From assembly GCA_028023455.1 (NCBI GenBank), contig JAQFVV010012420.1:8637194-8701193 (forward strand): a DNA stretch of 64,000 nt. Direction: 5' to 3'. The notes below the pieces were generated by a model that saw only the letters and a program-made list of their open reading frames with translations, was not told where the DNA came from and made no database searches. The position numbers and the translations under genes are program-made. Shown piece by piece: positions 12,925 to 24,999 of this stretch (its first letter is position 1; every line of letters begins with the position of its first letter). This DNA comes from Epiperipatus broadwayi. Lineage: Eukaryota > Onychophora > Udeonychophora > Euonychophora > Peripatidae.

Positions 12925-13882
12925 CACCTGGGTCTCGTTTTATGCGATAGATAGGTTCCTCAGAAAACACGTGCAAATGAAATCGTGCAAAAATAGACGT
13001 AACTTACCTTGAAAAAGGGGGGATACGGACTGTGATTTTTCAAAAATCGCATAAAAGCAAAGCACCAATGTAAAATTACTTTAAAATTCGTGCAAAAAAA
13101 AAAATAAGGAAATAAAATATGACTAATAAAAAATTTCAAATTTGAAAAAAATTGATACAAGACAAACTTTTTTTAACTATAATATTTAATTTTATTCAAA
13201 ACAATATATTTTTATGCATAATTTACAGTAATTTACATTTTTTATACACGTTTTAATTATTATCACTATTTGCCAATAAACAGGTTCGTTTGCAAACTGG
13301 TAAAAAATCAGATTCTTCACAAGAGGAAATACAACTAGTGCCAATGTCACTCTCATGTTGTGTTAATGGTTTTCTGGTGACAACGTAATTAGTAATTAAT
13401 CTAACAACTAAAAATTAAATTCTTATTTTTGTCTTTAATTTTTTAATTTTCAATTTTAATTGTGCCCACTGCTATTACTTACCTTTTAAAAATAAACTTG
13501 CGGACACTAAATGATTAATAATTGATTACATTCTTTTTAAAAAAGCAAAAACAGAATGTGATTTAAAATGCAAAATTAACACGCACAATGTTTGAACAAA
13601 TTTACATTATAATCTTGTAAAATTTAATGTGTGTATACATAAAATATGGAAATCATGATTTTAATTTCATTATTGCATAAAATCTTACTATTATAAAGCA
13701 CTGAAAATATTGAAATTACTAAAATGAAAGTCGAATTCCAATAATGTGCTATTACTTTCAATATATGTGAAATTTATTATATAAAGTAATAGTGCATTAT
13801 CGGAGTTCGACTTCCGGAGAAACGTGAATGGCGTAACTTCAAAATTGCATTAAATAAATCCGTGTAAAAAGAGACCCAGGTG
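12925..13882. mobile_element. TA-flanked CACCTGGGTCTC element, short copy (958 bp)
   Basis: Same 12-bp terminal inverted repeats and TA flanks (12923-12924, 13883-13884) as the copy at 4892-6587, and highly similar over its whole length. It lacks the roughly 738-bp middle. At the junction AAAATTACTTTA runs straight into AAATTCGTGCA. The subterminal stem is retained at 13728-13813. No ORF. Confidence 0.87.
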
Positions 13883-13889
13883 TATCTCC

Positions 13890-14880
13890 ATGATAACTTG
13901 CTGACTTCCTAGTGATAAGATTTTTAATTCATCAACTTTTTTAAAAACTCATCACTATAAAGGACTTCCTGCACATATCTAATCTGAGATGAAATATAAT
14001 TCTCACTTCTAATAAAGTTGACCTCTTCTTGATTTTATATGAAGATATATTCTTTATATAATCAAGAGAATTTTGTTATCTGATTCCAGTATTAATTCAT
14101 GAATTAGTCCAGGCATCATAAGAAAAATATAATCAAGCCATTGTTTCATTTTCAAAAATAAAAAAATTTGAAGTAACATTAAAAATGAAACTGATAATTA
14201 TGATTGTCACCTTCTGTCAAACAACTTGGTACTGAATTTTTATGAGAATTTAATTAATGTAAATGCAATTTAAAATTTTAAAACATAATTTTATACTTTT
14301 ATCATGATTTTATATTATTCATTCATGTTTAAAAATTGGAATTCATTCAACAAGATTTTACTAATTTATTTTTTCCAATAGCATTACAATTATTAGCAAT
14401 AAGAAAAAAAGTGTTTTCATTACATATTTTACTCTTTTTTTAACATATTTGGAAAATTTAAATATGATTGTTAGAACTTTTTTCATTTCTACACATATAT
14501 TTCTAACAAGTCAATTTATGTCAAACTATGAACTCATATTGCAACTAAGAGAAAATGGAAAAACATTGAAATGCAAAAGATAATAATCATACATATATTT
14601 CTAACAATTAATTATACTTATCCCAGTGACCCTTTTACATTAGCTCAATCCTATCATATCGATTTCTTAGCCCAGAAATCAGACCAACCTTTCTCACACA
14701 CTTGATGCAATTTTTGAAATGCTCACTTTACTTTTTTTTTTGCAAGTGAATAAGACATATATAGCTCACAATGTAATTTTTTTTTTCAGGTACATATTTA
14801 TTATTTTTTTAGATATACTTAATTTCTTATGTATATATAGTATATTTTTCAAACATTTATTTTATCGCAATATTATAAAA
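13890..14880. other. AT-rich DNA without a recognised gene
   Basis: Poly-T and poly-A runs only. The open frame at 14719-14907 is phenylalanine/isoleucine-rich and reflects base composition. Confidence 0.5.
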
Positions 14881-15200
14881 CAAAAACATATGAACAAAGA
14901 TATGTGAAAAAGATAAATAACTCCCAAAATAGGCATTTCATGCAAAACCAGCACTCATCAATTGCCCTGAACACATTCTTTTATATATGTCTTTATTATT
15001 TGTTCAGTATATATATAGCAAATTACTGTAGTGTAATTTACAAGATTTAAATTTTCTGCACTCAGGAATTTTAATACCAACCACTTTAGAGAAATATCTT
15101 AATAACTTTTACTAATCATTCATTAAACTAGAGATTATCTTTAGCCCTAATATACTCTTTAATTCTCAGTTAATTAATAATATGTAATATCATATATATA
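14880..15200. repeat. Dispersed repeat family C, copy 1
   Basis: Contains AGATAAATAACTCCCAAAAT, CATTTCATGC and CAGCACTCATCAATTG (core 14933-14964), then AAACTAGAGATTATCTTTAG near 15126. Both parts recur at 52870-53170 and the core recurs at 52109-52140. The family looks non-coding and SINE-related, because at 52 kb the core adjoins tRNA-like heads. Confidence 0.55.
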
Positions 15201-15865
15201 TATATATCATAATCTACCAAAAAAACATCTCAATCTAAAAAAAAAAAACAACTCACGAGGTCGTTGAGACGGTGGCAATAATGTGGAAGTGTGTCTAACA
15301 CTAACGTAACTCGCAATGCATTAAGTTTTATACTTCCACATAAGATAAAAAATAAAACTATTTTATACTTTAATAATAGACTCAAATTTAATAAATAAAT
15401 TTCTCTGGGTTATTCAAAAATATGTGTATTCTTAATCTTATTATAATTTAATGGAAATATTTTGCAAATATATTGTTTCTTACTATAAAAACTAATTAAG
15501 AGTAAATGAAATTGTGTTTGATCTAAGGCTAGCAATTTTAATTATAAAGTTGACTAATGATTTTTCAGGGTTTCTGTAAACTAAAAAAATAAATGCATGG
15601 TTGTGAAGTGTAATTATTCTTCTTAGAATATGATAATGTAAAAGAGATTTTATGTACATCATCTTACCCAATACCTTTGTATTTCAGATAGCATCAATAC
15701 AGTAATGACGTACTTAATCAAAATAGATTTTTATGCGTAATATTATGTCACAAATATGACCTTCATACCGTAAATATGCAGTGACAATGTTTCTTTAATA
15801 ATGACAAAAGAGAAATATTAAAAAATTAACAATTACTTTAATACACAACATAAAATAAATGATAA

Positions 15866-16640
15866 TGAAATAATATTTTATATAGCGCTATGTTTTATAA
15901 ACAGTAATAATAATCATCTATTAAGCTAACGCGCATGTGCTTTGAAGATTTAAATTATAAATGAATACTCTCAATTACAAACACAAGATAAAGTCTTTTT
16001 GAAAAGATAGAATGAATCCTTCCATCTTTTCTTACCCACATGTTTATGTATGAGCAAATCTTAAGCATTTGGAAATGACAGCGTGAGATATTAAATAATC
16101 ACTTTAAATTATTTTTACTATACTTGAATAAATAACGCTTGTGAAAATCTTCACAATTTACAATATGTTATTCTTATTTGAAATTAAACATATATAATGA
16201 AATAATATTTTATATAGCACTATGTTTTATAAACAGTAATAATAATCAGCTATTAAACTAATGCACATGCGCTTTGAAGATTTAAATTATAAATAAATCT
16301 CAATTATTATTACTGTTTGTAAAACATAGCACTGTATAAAATATTATTTCATTATATATGTTTAATTTCAAATAAGAATAACATATCATAAATTATAAAG
16401 ATTTTCACAAGCGTTATTTATTCAAGCATAGTAAAAGTAATTTAAAGTGATTATTTAATATCTCATGCTCTCATTTCCAAATGCTTAAGATTTGCCCATA
16501 CATAAATGTTTGAGTAAGAAAAGATAGATGGATTCATTCTATCTTTTCAAAAAGACTTTATCTTGTGTTTGGAATTGAGAGTATTCATTTATAATTTAAA
16601 TCTTCAAAGTGCATGTACATTAGCTTATTAATAGCTGATT
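15866..16640. mobile_element. Long hairpin element flanked by 14-bp direct repeats
   Basis: Segment A (15866-15975, TGAAATAATATTTTATATAG...) and segment B (15976-16195) are followed by a second direct copy of A (16197-16296). Then come reverse complements of A (partial), B and A (partial) out to 16640, an inverted repeat of more than 300 bp per arm. AAAATAAATGATAA occurs at both edges (15852-15865 and 16641-16654) and may be a target-site duplication. No coding frame. Confidence 0.7.
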
Positions 16641-16649
16641 AAAATAAAT

Positions 16650-17590
16650 GATAAAAATGAATAATAGCAATAAAGAAAATCATATAAAATGTCTAATAGA
16701 TATTAATATTTGTTTCCTAAATTTAATTTTAAGCTTGGGATAAGAAAAGTGTATTATTGCACAGTGTTGCAAAGACACTAACATTAAATAGTAATAGGTT
16801 GCTTATTATTTCAAAATAATCCTCAATTTAAATACTGTTGGATAATAATTATCATTATAAAAATAAATGTTAAATGCTCTATGTAGTCCTTAATTGTTTT
16901 ATTTTTACAACTGATCAATTATTGACCAACCTTACTTTAATATGCTGGAAAAGTTTTCACTCTTTCAAGAGAAGCAAGCATAATTATTTCTTAGCATACT
17001 TACATGATATTTACGATATTGGGCTTATTTATTTTGCTTCAAGATCCTTTACTGGATTTATTTGCAGTTTTAAACATTAGGAGTGGTACTCTACTAGCAA
17101 AATATGACTAGATTAGTAGTATGCCTTATTACATACTATATAATATTTTTAAAATATTCCTTACAGATTTACTCATCTAAATAACGATGATTAACTCTAT
17201 TTTAACTTTGAAGTTTGAACTTAAAAACTATAAAACTTATGATAATTTCAATATAGCATAGTTTTATACAAATTTAAAAGTTACTTGCATTATACAACCT
17301 AAGCCTAAGGTAAATCATATATACTCATATCGTATATCATCACTAATAAAATTAATAAAAATATATTACCTAAGCATTCATATAATAATATCCAACAAAC
17401 TGTGATATTCTTTATTACATTAGCAATAATCTTATTAACTAACTTAAAAAAAAGTAATTATAATAAATTTCATTAAATAATCCATCAGTTTATACTCCAG
17501 TGGTTATAATGATTTAAAAATTTATCCCAATGAAATACTGAAATGTGACGATATTCCATTGTTCTTGAAAATTCACAAACACATTTAATA
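16650..17590. other. AT-rich DNA without a recognised feature
   Basis: An open frame at 16874-17080 has no recognisable similarity and no splice or coding support. Confidence 0.45.
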
Positions 17591-17593
17591 ACA

Positions 17594-17667
17594 GCATTCA
17601 AGATGATATAAGACATAATTAATTTTATTTGCATTCAAGATGATATAAGACATAATTAATTTTATTT
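17594..17667. repeat. 37-bp perfect tandem duplication
   Basis: GCATTCAAGATGATATAAGAC and 16 further bases occur twice head to tail (17594-17630 and 17631-17667) with no difference visible, so the event is recent. Confidence 0.9.
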
Positions 17668-17789
17668 GTAATGTCACCCTTTCTGGACACAATATAAAGA
17701 TTAATAAATTCAGTAGCACACTTGTTAATCCAAAATAAGTTACATTTAACACATTAATCCATTTTAAGAATGGCTTATAAATTTAATGT

Positions 17790-18300
17790 TTATTAAAACA
17801 GGCAAAACACTCTATACGTATTGCCACTCCGTGCAAGCCAGAGTAATCAATGAATGCCAGAAGGCTTGTGCATAAAATCCCCATCTAGTGCCTACTCATC
17901 CAATATCCCCAGACTAGTTTCTGGCTTGTGGCCTTCATCAATGAGGAGCCTTGGATCTGAGAGCACTGTACCTAGATCTTAGGATCTAATGCAACCCCCC
18001 AGCAGCCATTTTTTTATCTCTACTTAACTACAAAACTATGAGACTTAAATTGAAAACGCTATAATATTTTCAATCCAAGCTCATCAGCTTATATAGTCAT
18101 ATAGGTCCTAAGATCTAGATGCAGTGCTCTCAGATCCAAGGCTCCTCACTGACGAAGGCCATGAGCCAAAAACTAGTCTGGAGATATTGAATAAGTAGGC
18201 ATTAGATGGCGATTTTATGCACAAGCCTTCTGGAATCCATTAATTACTCTGACTTGCACTGAGTGGCAATATGTATAGAGAGTTTTGCCTCTTTTAATAA
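17790..18300. mobile_element. Fold-back element D, about 195-bp inverted arms
   Basis: The left arm begins TTATTAAAACAGGCAAAAC and the right arm ends GTTTTGCCTCTTTTAATAA. The arms (17790-17995 and about 18105-18300) share long blocks such as GGATCTGAGAGCAC, AAGGCTTGTGCATAAAAT and TGCCTACTCATCCAATAT. They are clearly GC-richer than the surrounding DNA. The loop of about 110 bp has no ORF. A fragment of one arm occurs at 56455-56580. Probably a MITE-like or foldback DNA transposon. Confidence 0.8.
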
Positions 18301-19540
18301 CAGTTAAGAGGAATCATAAGAAATGATGATCATGTGATGTTAAATTTAATGTTTATCATATTTAGTATTTGCATTGATAATCCATAATCTATGAATGACA
18401 TTTAAATATTTAGCATTCATAATCTATTATACATTTAATAATATTTAAATATTTAGCATTGATAATCCATAATGCATTTCTTTAAGTACTGAAGATAAAT
18501 TTGTAGTTTATTACACCAGCAATTTAATCCATTTGAAAAGACATTATAATTTTGTCCAAAGAATTAGCATTCAGTACTTCTATCATTTGAAGTATATGAT
18601 TAATCCATTCAGTTATAGATTTTTTAATTCATATTGCTAATAATTCTGATTGCATATATATGTTCAAGTCAATAATTTATTACCCATAAGCAATGTGATT
18701 TTCATTAATTTTAAATTAAAGTTCTGTGCTTCTCTAAGTGATGAAGTTTATGGATGTATTTTTAAGTTGAAAAAATTATTATTTAAAATTTTTCATTCCA
18801 TAATTAAACATGAGATAAATTCATAATATTGAGTTGTAATATGCACATTTTTTTGAAGTGAAGAGAAATTATTTTACAATATTTTGAGAATAAATATCAA
18901 CAACTTATTTGAAGTTGACAAATTTAATTTTCCAAATATATCAACTATGTATTATGACTTTCAATTAAAAAATCCAGCCATTTAATTTGAAGTTAGACAG
19001 TATTCCATGCATTAATTTATCCATTTTCCATTAACAGTTGACTGCTATAAATGAGATTTATTGGAATAATAATAAATTAATTAATGACAGTTTCTGGTTT
19101 ATTTTTTGTGATTCATTTTTCCTAGCATAATGAGAAGTCATTTTGTCCAGTAAAGATAAAATACTTATAATGGCTTAGCCTAGTTGATAATGTTCTTGAA
19201 GGCAAATAAATGGCTATTAAATTTTTTAAATTGCCTACATTTTGATGGCAATCAAATTTTTTGAAGACTGTCTGGATTTTCCAAAATTCAGTTTTTATAT
19301 CAGTTGATCATTTGATGTCTGGATTACAAAATATTTCCCATCATGTATTGAGGTTTTCTTATTTTTTCCCATAAAATTTGGAAGAGCTATCAAGGTTATT
19401 ATCAGGTAGATGATAAGAATCTACTGATTAATTAAGATATATATTTTATTATTTTTACTGCTAAAATTATTTGGAACTCATATATATTTATGTAATAAAT
19501 TAAGTTTGATATCTGTATCCGTTTCACAATATATGTAATA
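18300..19540. other. AT-rich DNA without a recognised gene
   Basis: Contains loosely repeated TTTAAATATTTAGCATT...AATC motifs near 18400-18475. Nothing else stands out. Confidence 0.5.
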
Positions 19541-19909
19541 TACAAATCAATATATATATATCAAAATACAGTAAAATTTATATAAATTATATTATTTTTA
19601 GCAGTACTTTCGATTATACATTTTGTAGTCTTTATCAACTATATAACATTGAATAATCAAAATGAGACAACTTTTAACAATATCCATAGTTCAATTCAGA
19701 TTTCTCACAATTCTGTTATCTTAACATTTGATGACTGGCAATTCATTAATATTTGACGATTTCTTGAAATCAACATAGCCTCTTTTATTGTGACAATGTT
19801 CAATTTGAATAATTTTCATATTTTTATAATCAAATTTAAATCCATATTGACAAGAATTATTATGATCAAATATAACAGATGATGAAAGTTTATTTACATC
19901 TATTCCTGA

Positions 19910-20155
19910 TTATTTCTTTTTTTGAATTCTATTATATAAAAGCATATGCTCTTTTATTCTCTTCTCAAATATATACTTAGATTCACAGATATATTGTAAG
20001 CCACATCCACATATCAATTTATATATAATAGAATTTTTATTAAACTTTGAATTTTGAATTTTAGAGTTATTAAGTAATCTATTTATATTATTTGTTGAGA
20101 AAAAAGCAATATGACACAAAACATTATTAGAAGAATTTATAATGGTTTGTGTCAT
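19910..20155 (-). pseudogene. PLE GIY-YIG domain, left arm
   Basis: The minus-strand frame contains NSIIYKLICGCGLQYICESK, then FEKRIKEHMLLYNRIQ. This is the GIY-YIG core with Gly replaced by Cys in the YIGES motif (the right arm has YIGESK). It ends in a stop early in the C-terminal part. The start is inside the palindrome spacer and no RT precedes it. Confidence 0.75.
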
Positions 20156-20582
20156 ATTGCTTTTTTCTCAACAAATAATATAAATAGATTACTTAATAAC
20201 TCTAAAATTCAAAATTCAAAGTTTAATCAAAATTCTATTATATATAAGTTGATATGTGGATGTGGCTTACAATATATCGGTGAATCTAAGTGTACATATG
20301 AGAAGAGAATAAAAGAGCATATGCTTTTATATAATAGAATTCAAAAATAAAAACAATCAGGAATAGATGTAAATAAACCTTCATCATATGTTATATTTGT
20401 TCATAATAAATCTTGTCAATATGGATTTAAATTTGATTATAAAAATATGAAAATTATTCAAATCGAACATTGTCATGATAAACATAAAATAAAAGAGGCT
20501 ATGTTGATTTCAAGAAATCATCAAATGTTAATGAATTACCAGTCATCAAATGTTAAGATAAAAGAATTGTGGAAAATCTGAA
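20146..20582 (+). pseudogene. PLE GIY-YIG domain, right arm
   Basis: The plus-strand frame reads NSIIYKLICGCGLQYIGESK, then TYEKRIKEHMLLYNRIQK, with the catalytic GIY-YIG-type pattern intact. A stop follows at about 20348. The remaining C-terminal segment (QYGFKFDYKNMKIIQIEHC, KIKEAMLISRNHQMLMNYQS, ending NVKIKELWKI) is readable after a frame change and ends at 20582. The C-terminal end matches that of the intact ORF at 413-778 (NVRINELWDI), so both belong to one PLE lineage. Confidence 0.78.
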
Positions 20583-20713
20583 TTGAACTATGTGTATTGT
20601 TAAAGGTTGTCCCATTTTGATTATTCAATGTTATATAGTTGATAAAGATTACAAAATGTATGGTCGAAAGTACTTCTAAAAATAATATAATTTATGTAAA
20701 TTTTACTGTATTT

Positions 20714-20757
<44 letters not shown>

Positions 20758-20769
20758 ATTTGTATATTT

Positions 20770-22210
20770 TTCAGATTTATGACATATTCTTCCAAGCTTG
20801 TTACAAATTCTGGAGTACCATTCAGTGTAAAATCTTTTAGATCAATCTTTCTTACTATATATATTTTTTCACCAGAAATGCTGGTTCATCAGATAAATTA
20901 GAGATTTTAAACACCTGAATATTCACACTGAAACATTCAACCTTTCTAAATATACATCCAATAACAACATTTAATTTTGAAGACTGAATGTTTTGATAAC
21001 CAGTCAGATAAATATACAGTATTTGATCCATCAAAATGGGCGTAATTACTATCCACATTATAACAATAAAGCAGACGTGTAACAATATAAAAAATACTTC
21101 AATAATCTTGGAGAAGTGTGTCATAAATATAAAAGGTTTTGATTGACCACAAATATTCATCATGCATAAAATTAATCTCTATATTTTTGCATATATACAA
21201 CTTATTTAAAATTATAAGTAAGAAAGTGATTTTTTTAATTAAGAAATTCTGCATATTTCTGCAGTTATAATTAATTATCTTCATAGCTTTGTAACTTTCT
21301 CAGTCTTTATTATATATCCATCTATATCAAAATAAATAATTACAGTGTAAAATATGTGTAATAATCAAAATAACTTTCTTGGAGTGACTGTTGCTAAATT
21401 GATTTGTTTTTAGTCACAGTATTCAATAATTTATGCAATAAGAAAATGACCATCTGTTATTGCACTCTAGATTGTTAGATAGAAAATTATTATAAACAAC
21501 TTTAATTAGAAGAATGGGTGTTAACTCAATTAAGATATATGTGGCAAATTAGTTTAAATTAATTGATATTTTTAATTTACAAAGCAGAGCTATTTCTACT
21601 CATTTTAAAACTTTGCAAATAATGATTAAAATGATAAATATTTAAAGATAATCAATTATGGAGCTATATATAATTATCAAGATGATTAGAAATAGCTCTA
21701 ATTTGAAAATCAAAAACATCAATTAATTTAACCTAATTTGTCGTATATACAACTTAACACTCACTTTTCTTGCTAAAGATATTTCTGATAATCATTTATA
21801 TAACAACATAGAATCTGATAAAAAAAACTACCTTAAGTTATTAAACACCATGACTAGAAGGCATATCAAATGTTTATAAAAAAAGTCTGCTTCAAGAGAA
21901 TAATCTTGCATTATATGTATTTTTCAATGGTTTAAATATTTTTTACTCTTAAAACGCATCATGCATTTCTAAAATTAAATATATATTTGACTATATCTAT
22001 GTATTAAATAGGAATGCTTTTTTATCTTCAGGGGCACCTCAATGAATTTTTAGTTATGTAGCAAAATACTTTAATATTGAAAAATATGGTAGTCTTTATT
22101 TATAGATGATTATCTATTTAAACATCTACTTGTAATGTGATTATATATTTAAGTATATGTTTTGTAAGTTATAGCATATATATATATAATATATATGTTT
22201 TGTAAGTTAT
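20770..22210. other. AT-rich DNA without a recognised gene
   Basis: Open frames at 20855-21163 and 21099-21284 (minus) have no recognisable domain and lack splice or codon evidence. Confidence 0.45.
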
Positions 22211-22520
22211 AGCATACCAATAGCTCAAGCAAGCTCTTAATTGATAAATGTGAGAAAATATTTAAAATCTCTCTATCTGAAACATCCCTATCCCCAAACC
22301 AATTGGTTTCAAGCTTTTGGTTCATGTTAGTGAGGATCTAGAATATTTAGACATTAGGGATAGAAATGTTCCAGATAGAGATTTTAAATATTTTCTCTTA
22401 CCACACTTATCAATTAAGAGCTTGTTTGAGCTATTTGTATGCCCCCTGTATTACATATTTGTAAATACAAGCTCATAAAAGCAGTGTCATGCTATATATG
22501 ACTTGCTTTATTGATTATAT
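22211..22520. mobile_element. Hairpin MITE, family A, copy 2
   Basis: Left arm 22211-22292 (AGCATACCAATAGCTCAAGC...) pairs with right arm 22357-22446. The arms are longer than in copy 1 because of an extra block (AAATCTCTATCTG-AACAT). The tail contains TTGTAAATACAAGCT (22459-22473) and GTCATGCTATATATGACTTGC-like sequence, as in the other copies. Confidence 0.75.
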
Positions 22521-24990
22521 ATAAATTCTCAGAATTTTAAATTGCATCATTAATTAAATTTAAAATTTTTAATAATAAATCCAGGATTGAATATTTAAGA
22601 GATATGTAAATGCCAGGATTTGCATCTTTAACTTTATCAAAATCTTGAATTTGTTTGCTAAAATTAAAGCAATTGTAAAAATTTACTATAGGCTACTGAT
22701 TTTAAAATGTAGACTATCAGAAAGCTAACTAATAGTACTTATATCCATGTCAGTGGCATGCTAAAACATAATTGTGGTATAATAAAACAGAATTGTTGTT
22801 TATATTTCAATGGAAAATGGTAAAATTCCTGAGTTTAAAATCACATCAGAAATAAACAAATAAAAGTTATAATGAAGTAGTTTCATTTTTGATAACAAAT
22901 GTGAGACAATAATTCCCTGAAATAATTTAATGACTAAAAGAGTCAATGTAGGAGTTTACACTAAAGTTAAACATCATAAGTAAGCAAATACATATGTTTA
23001 TAAAATATGAAAAAGCATCAGAAGGCATTAAATTTTACAGATTTATAAATAAAATAAATATAAAGTTAGATTACTGGAGGTTCACCTCTTCACATATAAT
23101 AAAATTATAGAAATATAACAAATGATTAAAACAAACTAACATACAAGTGAGAGAGATAATAATAACAATAATAAGAAGCAAAATGTAAATAAATAAATAG
23201 AAACGAAAAATAAAAAATTATATTTAAATACAAAGAAATTAAATGAAAAAAATAATAAAAATAAATGAAAAGTGATATAGAATTTATATCCAATAAGTTT
23301 TGACAAATGATGAAAGAAATGTAGACAATATATTTTTTAAAAAAAACAAGTTAGTCAAATATTTGTTTTTAAAAAAGGCAAATATACTAGAAGCAGTATA
23401 TGCATTTGATAGATATTATCACTATAAATCAAAATGGATATTATAAATGAAATGAAATAGTACCTTTGCAAGAAGTTGTAGATTATATAAAATAATTTGA
23501 ACATAACACCAATACAAAGAGCATAACCAGTTATTGCATAAAATATAAATAAACCCATCAAATTTATTTTAAAACAAGTCAAAAATAAAGTAGAAATGAT
23601 GAATATGTTACATGTATAAGCCAAAGCTTAAAAGTGATGTATAGGAAAATCAAAAATGGATACAGTCTAAAAGATTGGAAGTATTCAGAGAGGTATAGAA
23701 ATTAATATATAATTTTCATTAGATTTACGTGATTGTGTAGAGAACAAGTGTAATATGCATTTCATTCTTGGCACTGTGACTTGTTTTCCTCTAGGAAGTT
23801 AATCTTCTCGCGGTAGAAATTTTAATCTGCTTAACTTGATGACTATACTAGATTTTTGTAATTTATTTAATATTTTCATCACAACATTAAGTATTTATGA
23901 AAAAACATTCTCTATGATAATGCCATTTATATATCAAAGCATAACAGTAATATTATAGACCATTCCATAATATTCATTACAATTTTATGTAGATGAATGT
24001 ATAATTTATAATATAATGATTATATTTTATAAGGTGTATATCTATGTCATGTATTTTTTCTCCTGTGTATATGTTAATACTTACATATAATTTGCAATTA
24101 GTAAAGTTTATTTTATAAAAAAAAATCATTACATTTTGAAAAGTGAAATAAAAGTTGTTTAGCTTTTTGAAATTATTGGATAAATTAAACATTACCAATA
24201 GGAGACTGCAGTGTTACGTATATTTTATTAATAACAAGATTAAGTAATTTGATAATAATCTATAATATTAATATGATTAATGATAATTTGTTAGAGCTTG
24301 CCATTTTTTGACAGCAATATAGACTAATAAATCAATATTTATAACTATGTCATAAATTTTATTGAGTTTACTATATAATTAACATTTATAAAAATTAAGA
24401 TATATTTTACAAAAAAGGTTAACCTTATTTCATTTCTAATTCTTTGCATGTTGTCACACTCACCTTAAATTTTTACACCAAAATAATTTATTGAAAGATC
24501 TGGAAATATGTAAAGCTATATACATTTTGGTTAAAACAAGAATATGTCACAATTGCGACTTTTATATCAAATACAGAATTTGTAAATCTTATGTCATATA
24601 CAGGGTTTTTTTGTTAGGTGGAGCATATCTATTGACAGATATCACTATGATAGAGATTGATTAATAAGTATCTTAATACTCAGCCAGATGCTAAAAACTT
24701 TACATTAATGTGGGTTGATTAAATAAGTGTTGGTGTGCTTACAATTGTAACCCAATGTTGTCTTCTTCACTAGTGAAGGAAATGTCATACTTCCATGGGT
24801 GAGATCTCATGGCTATCAAATCTTACTACAAGGCAATACAGTAGATTCAATAATTTTTACTTTAATGATTTTTTCAGTATATGTTTACTGAAGACAAAAA
24901 TTAGATATAAAATTTGGTAAATATGTACCTGAGATGGGCTCTATGATATTTAATATTATTTTAGCAAACTACAATTTTTTAAATATATAA
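22520..24990. other. AT-rich DNA without a recognised gene
   Basis: Poly-A-rich stretch at 23140-23350. Several minus-strand frames (23355-23624, 23977-24198) are rich in Ile/Phe/Tyr and unsupported. Confidence 0.5.
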
Positions 24991-24999
24991 TAAATAAAC

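Larger units (their letters stand above)
19540..20767. mobile_element. Head-to-head PLE palindrome (arms about 580 and 620 bp, 25-bp spacer)
   Basis: 19540-20120 is the reverse complement of 20146-20767, around the spacer 20121-20145. Each arm runs from CATTGCTTTTTTCTCAACA-type sequence at the centre, through a GIY-YIG domain and its C-terminal remainder, to TACTGTATTTTGA, a TA run and GATTTGTATA at the outer end. The TA run is about 6 units in the left arm and about 20 in the right. Arms differ by few substitutions, so this is a recent or actively homogenised structure. The reverse transcriptase is absent. Confidence 0.88.

Noticed and set aside
19910-20350. Overlapping sense and antisense nuclease genes
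   Set aside because: They are the two arms of one palindrome, each a truncated PLE end, not a pair of host genes.
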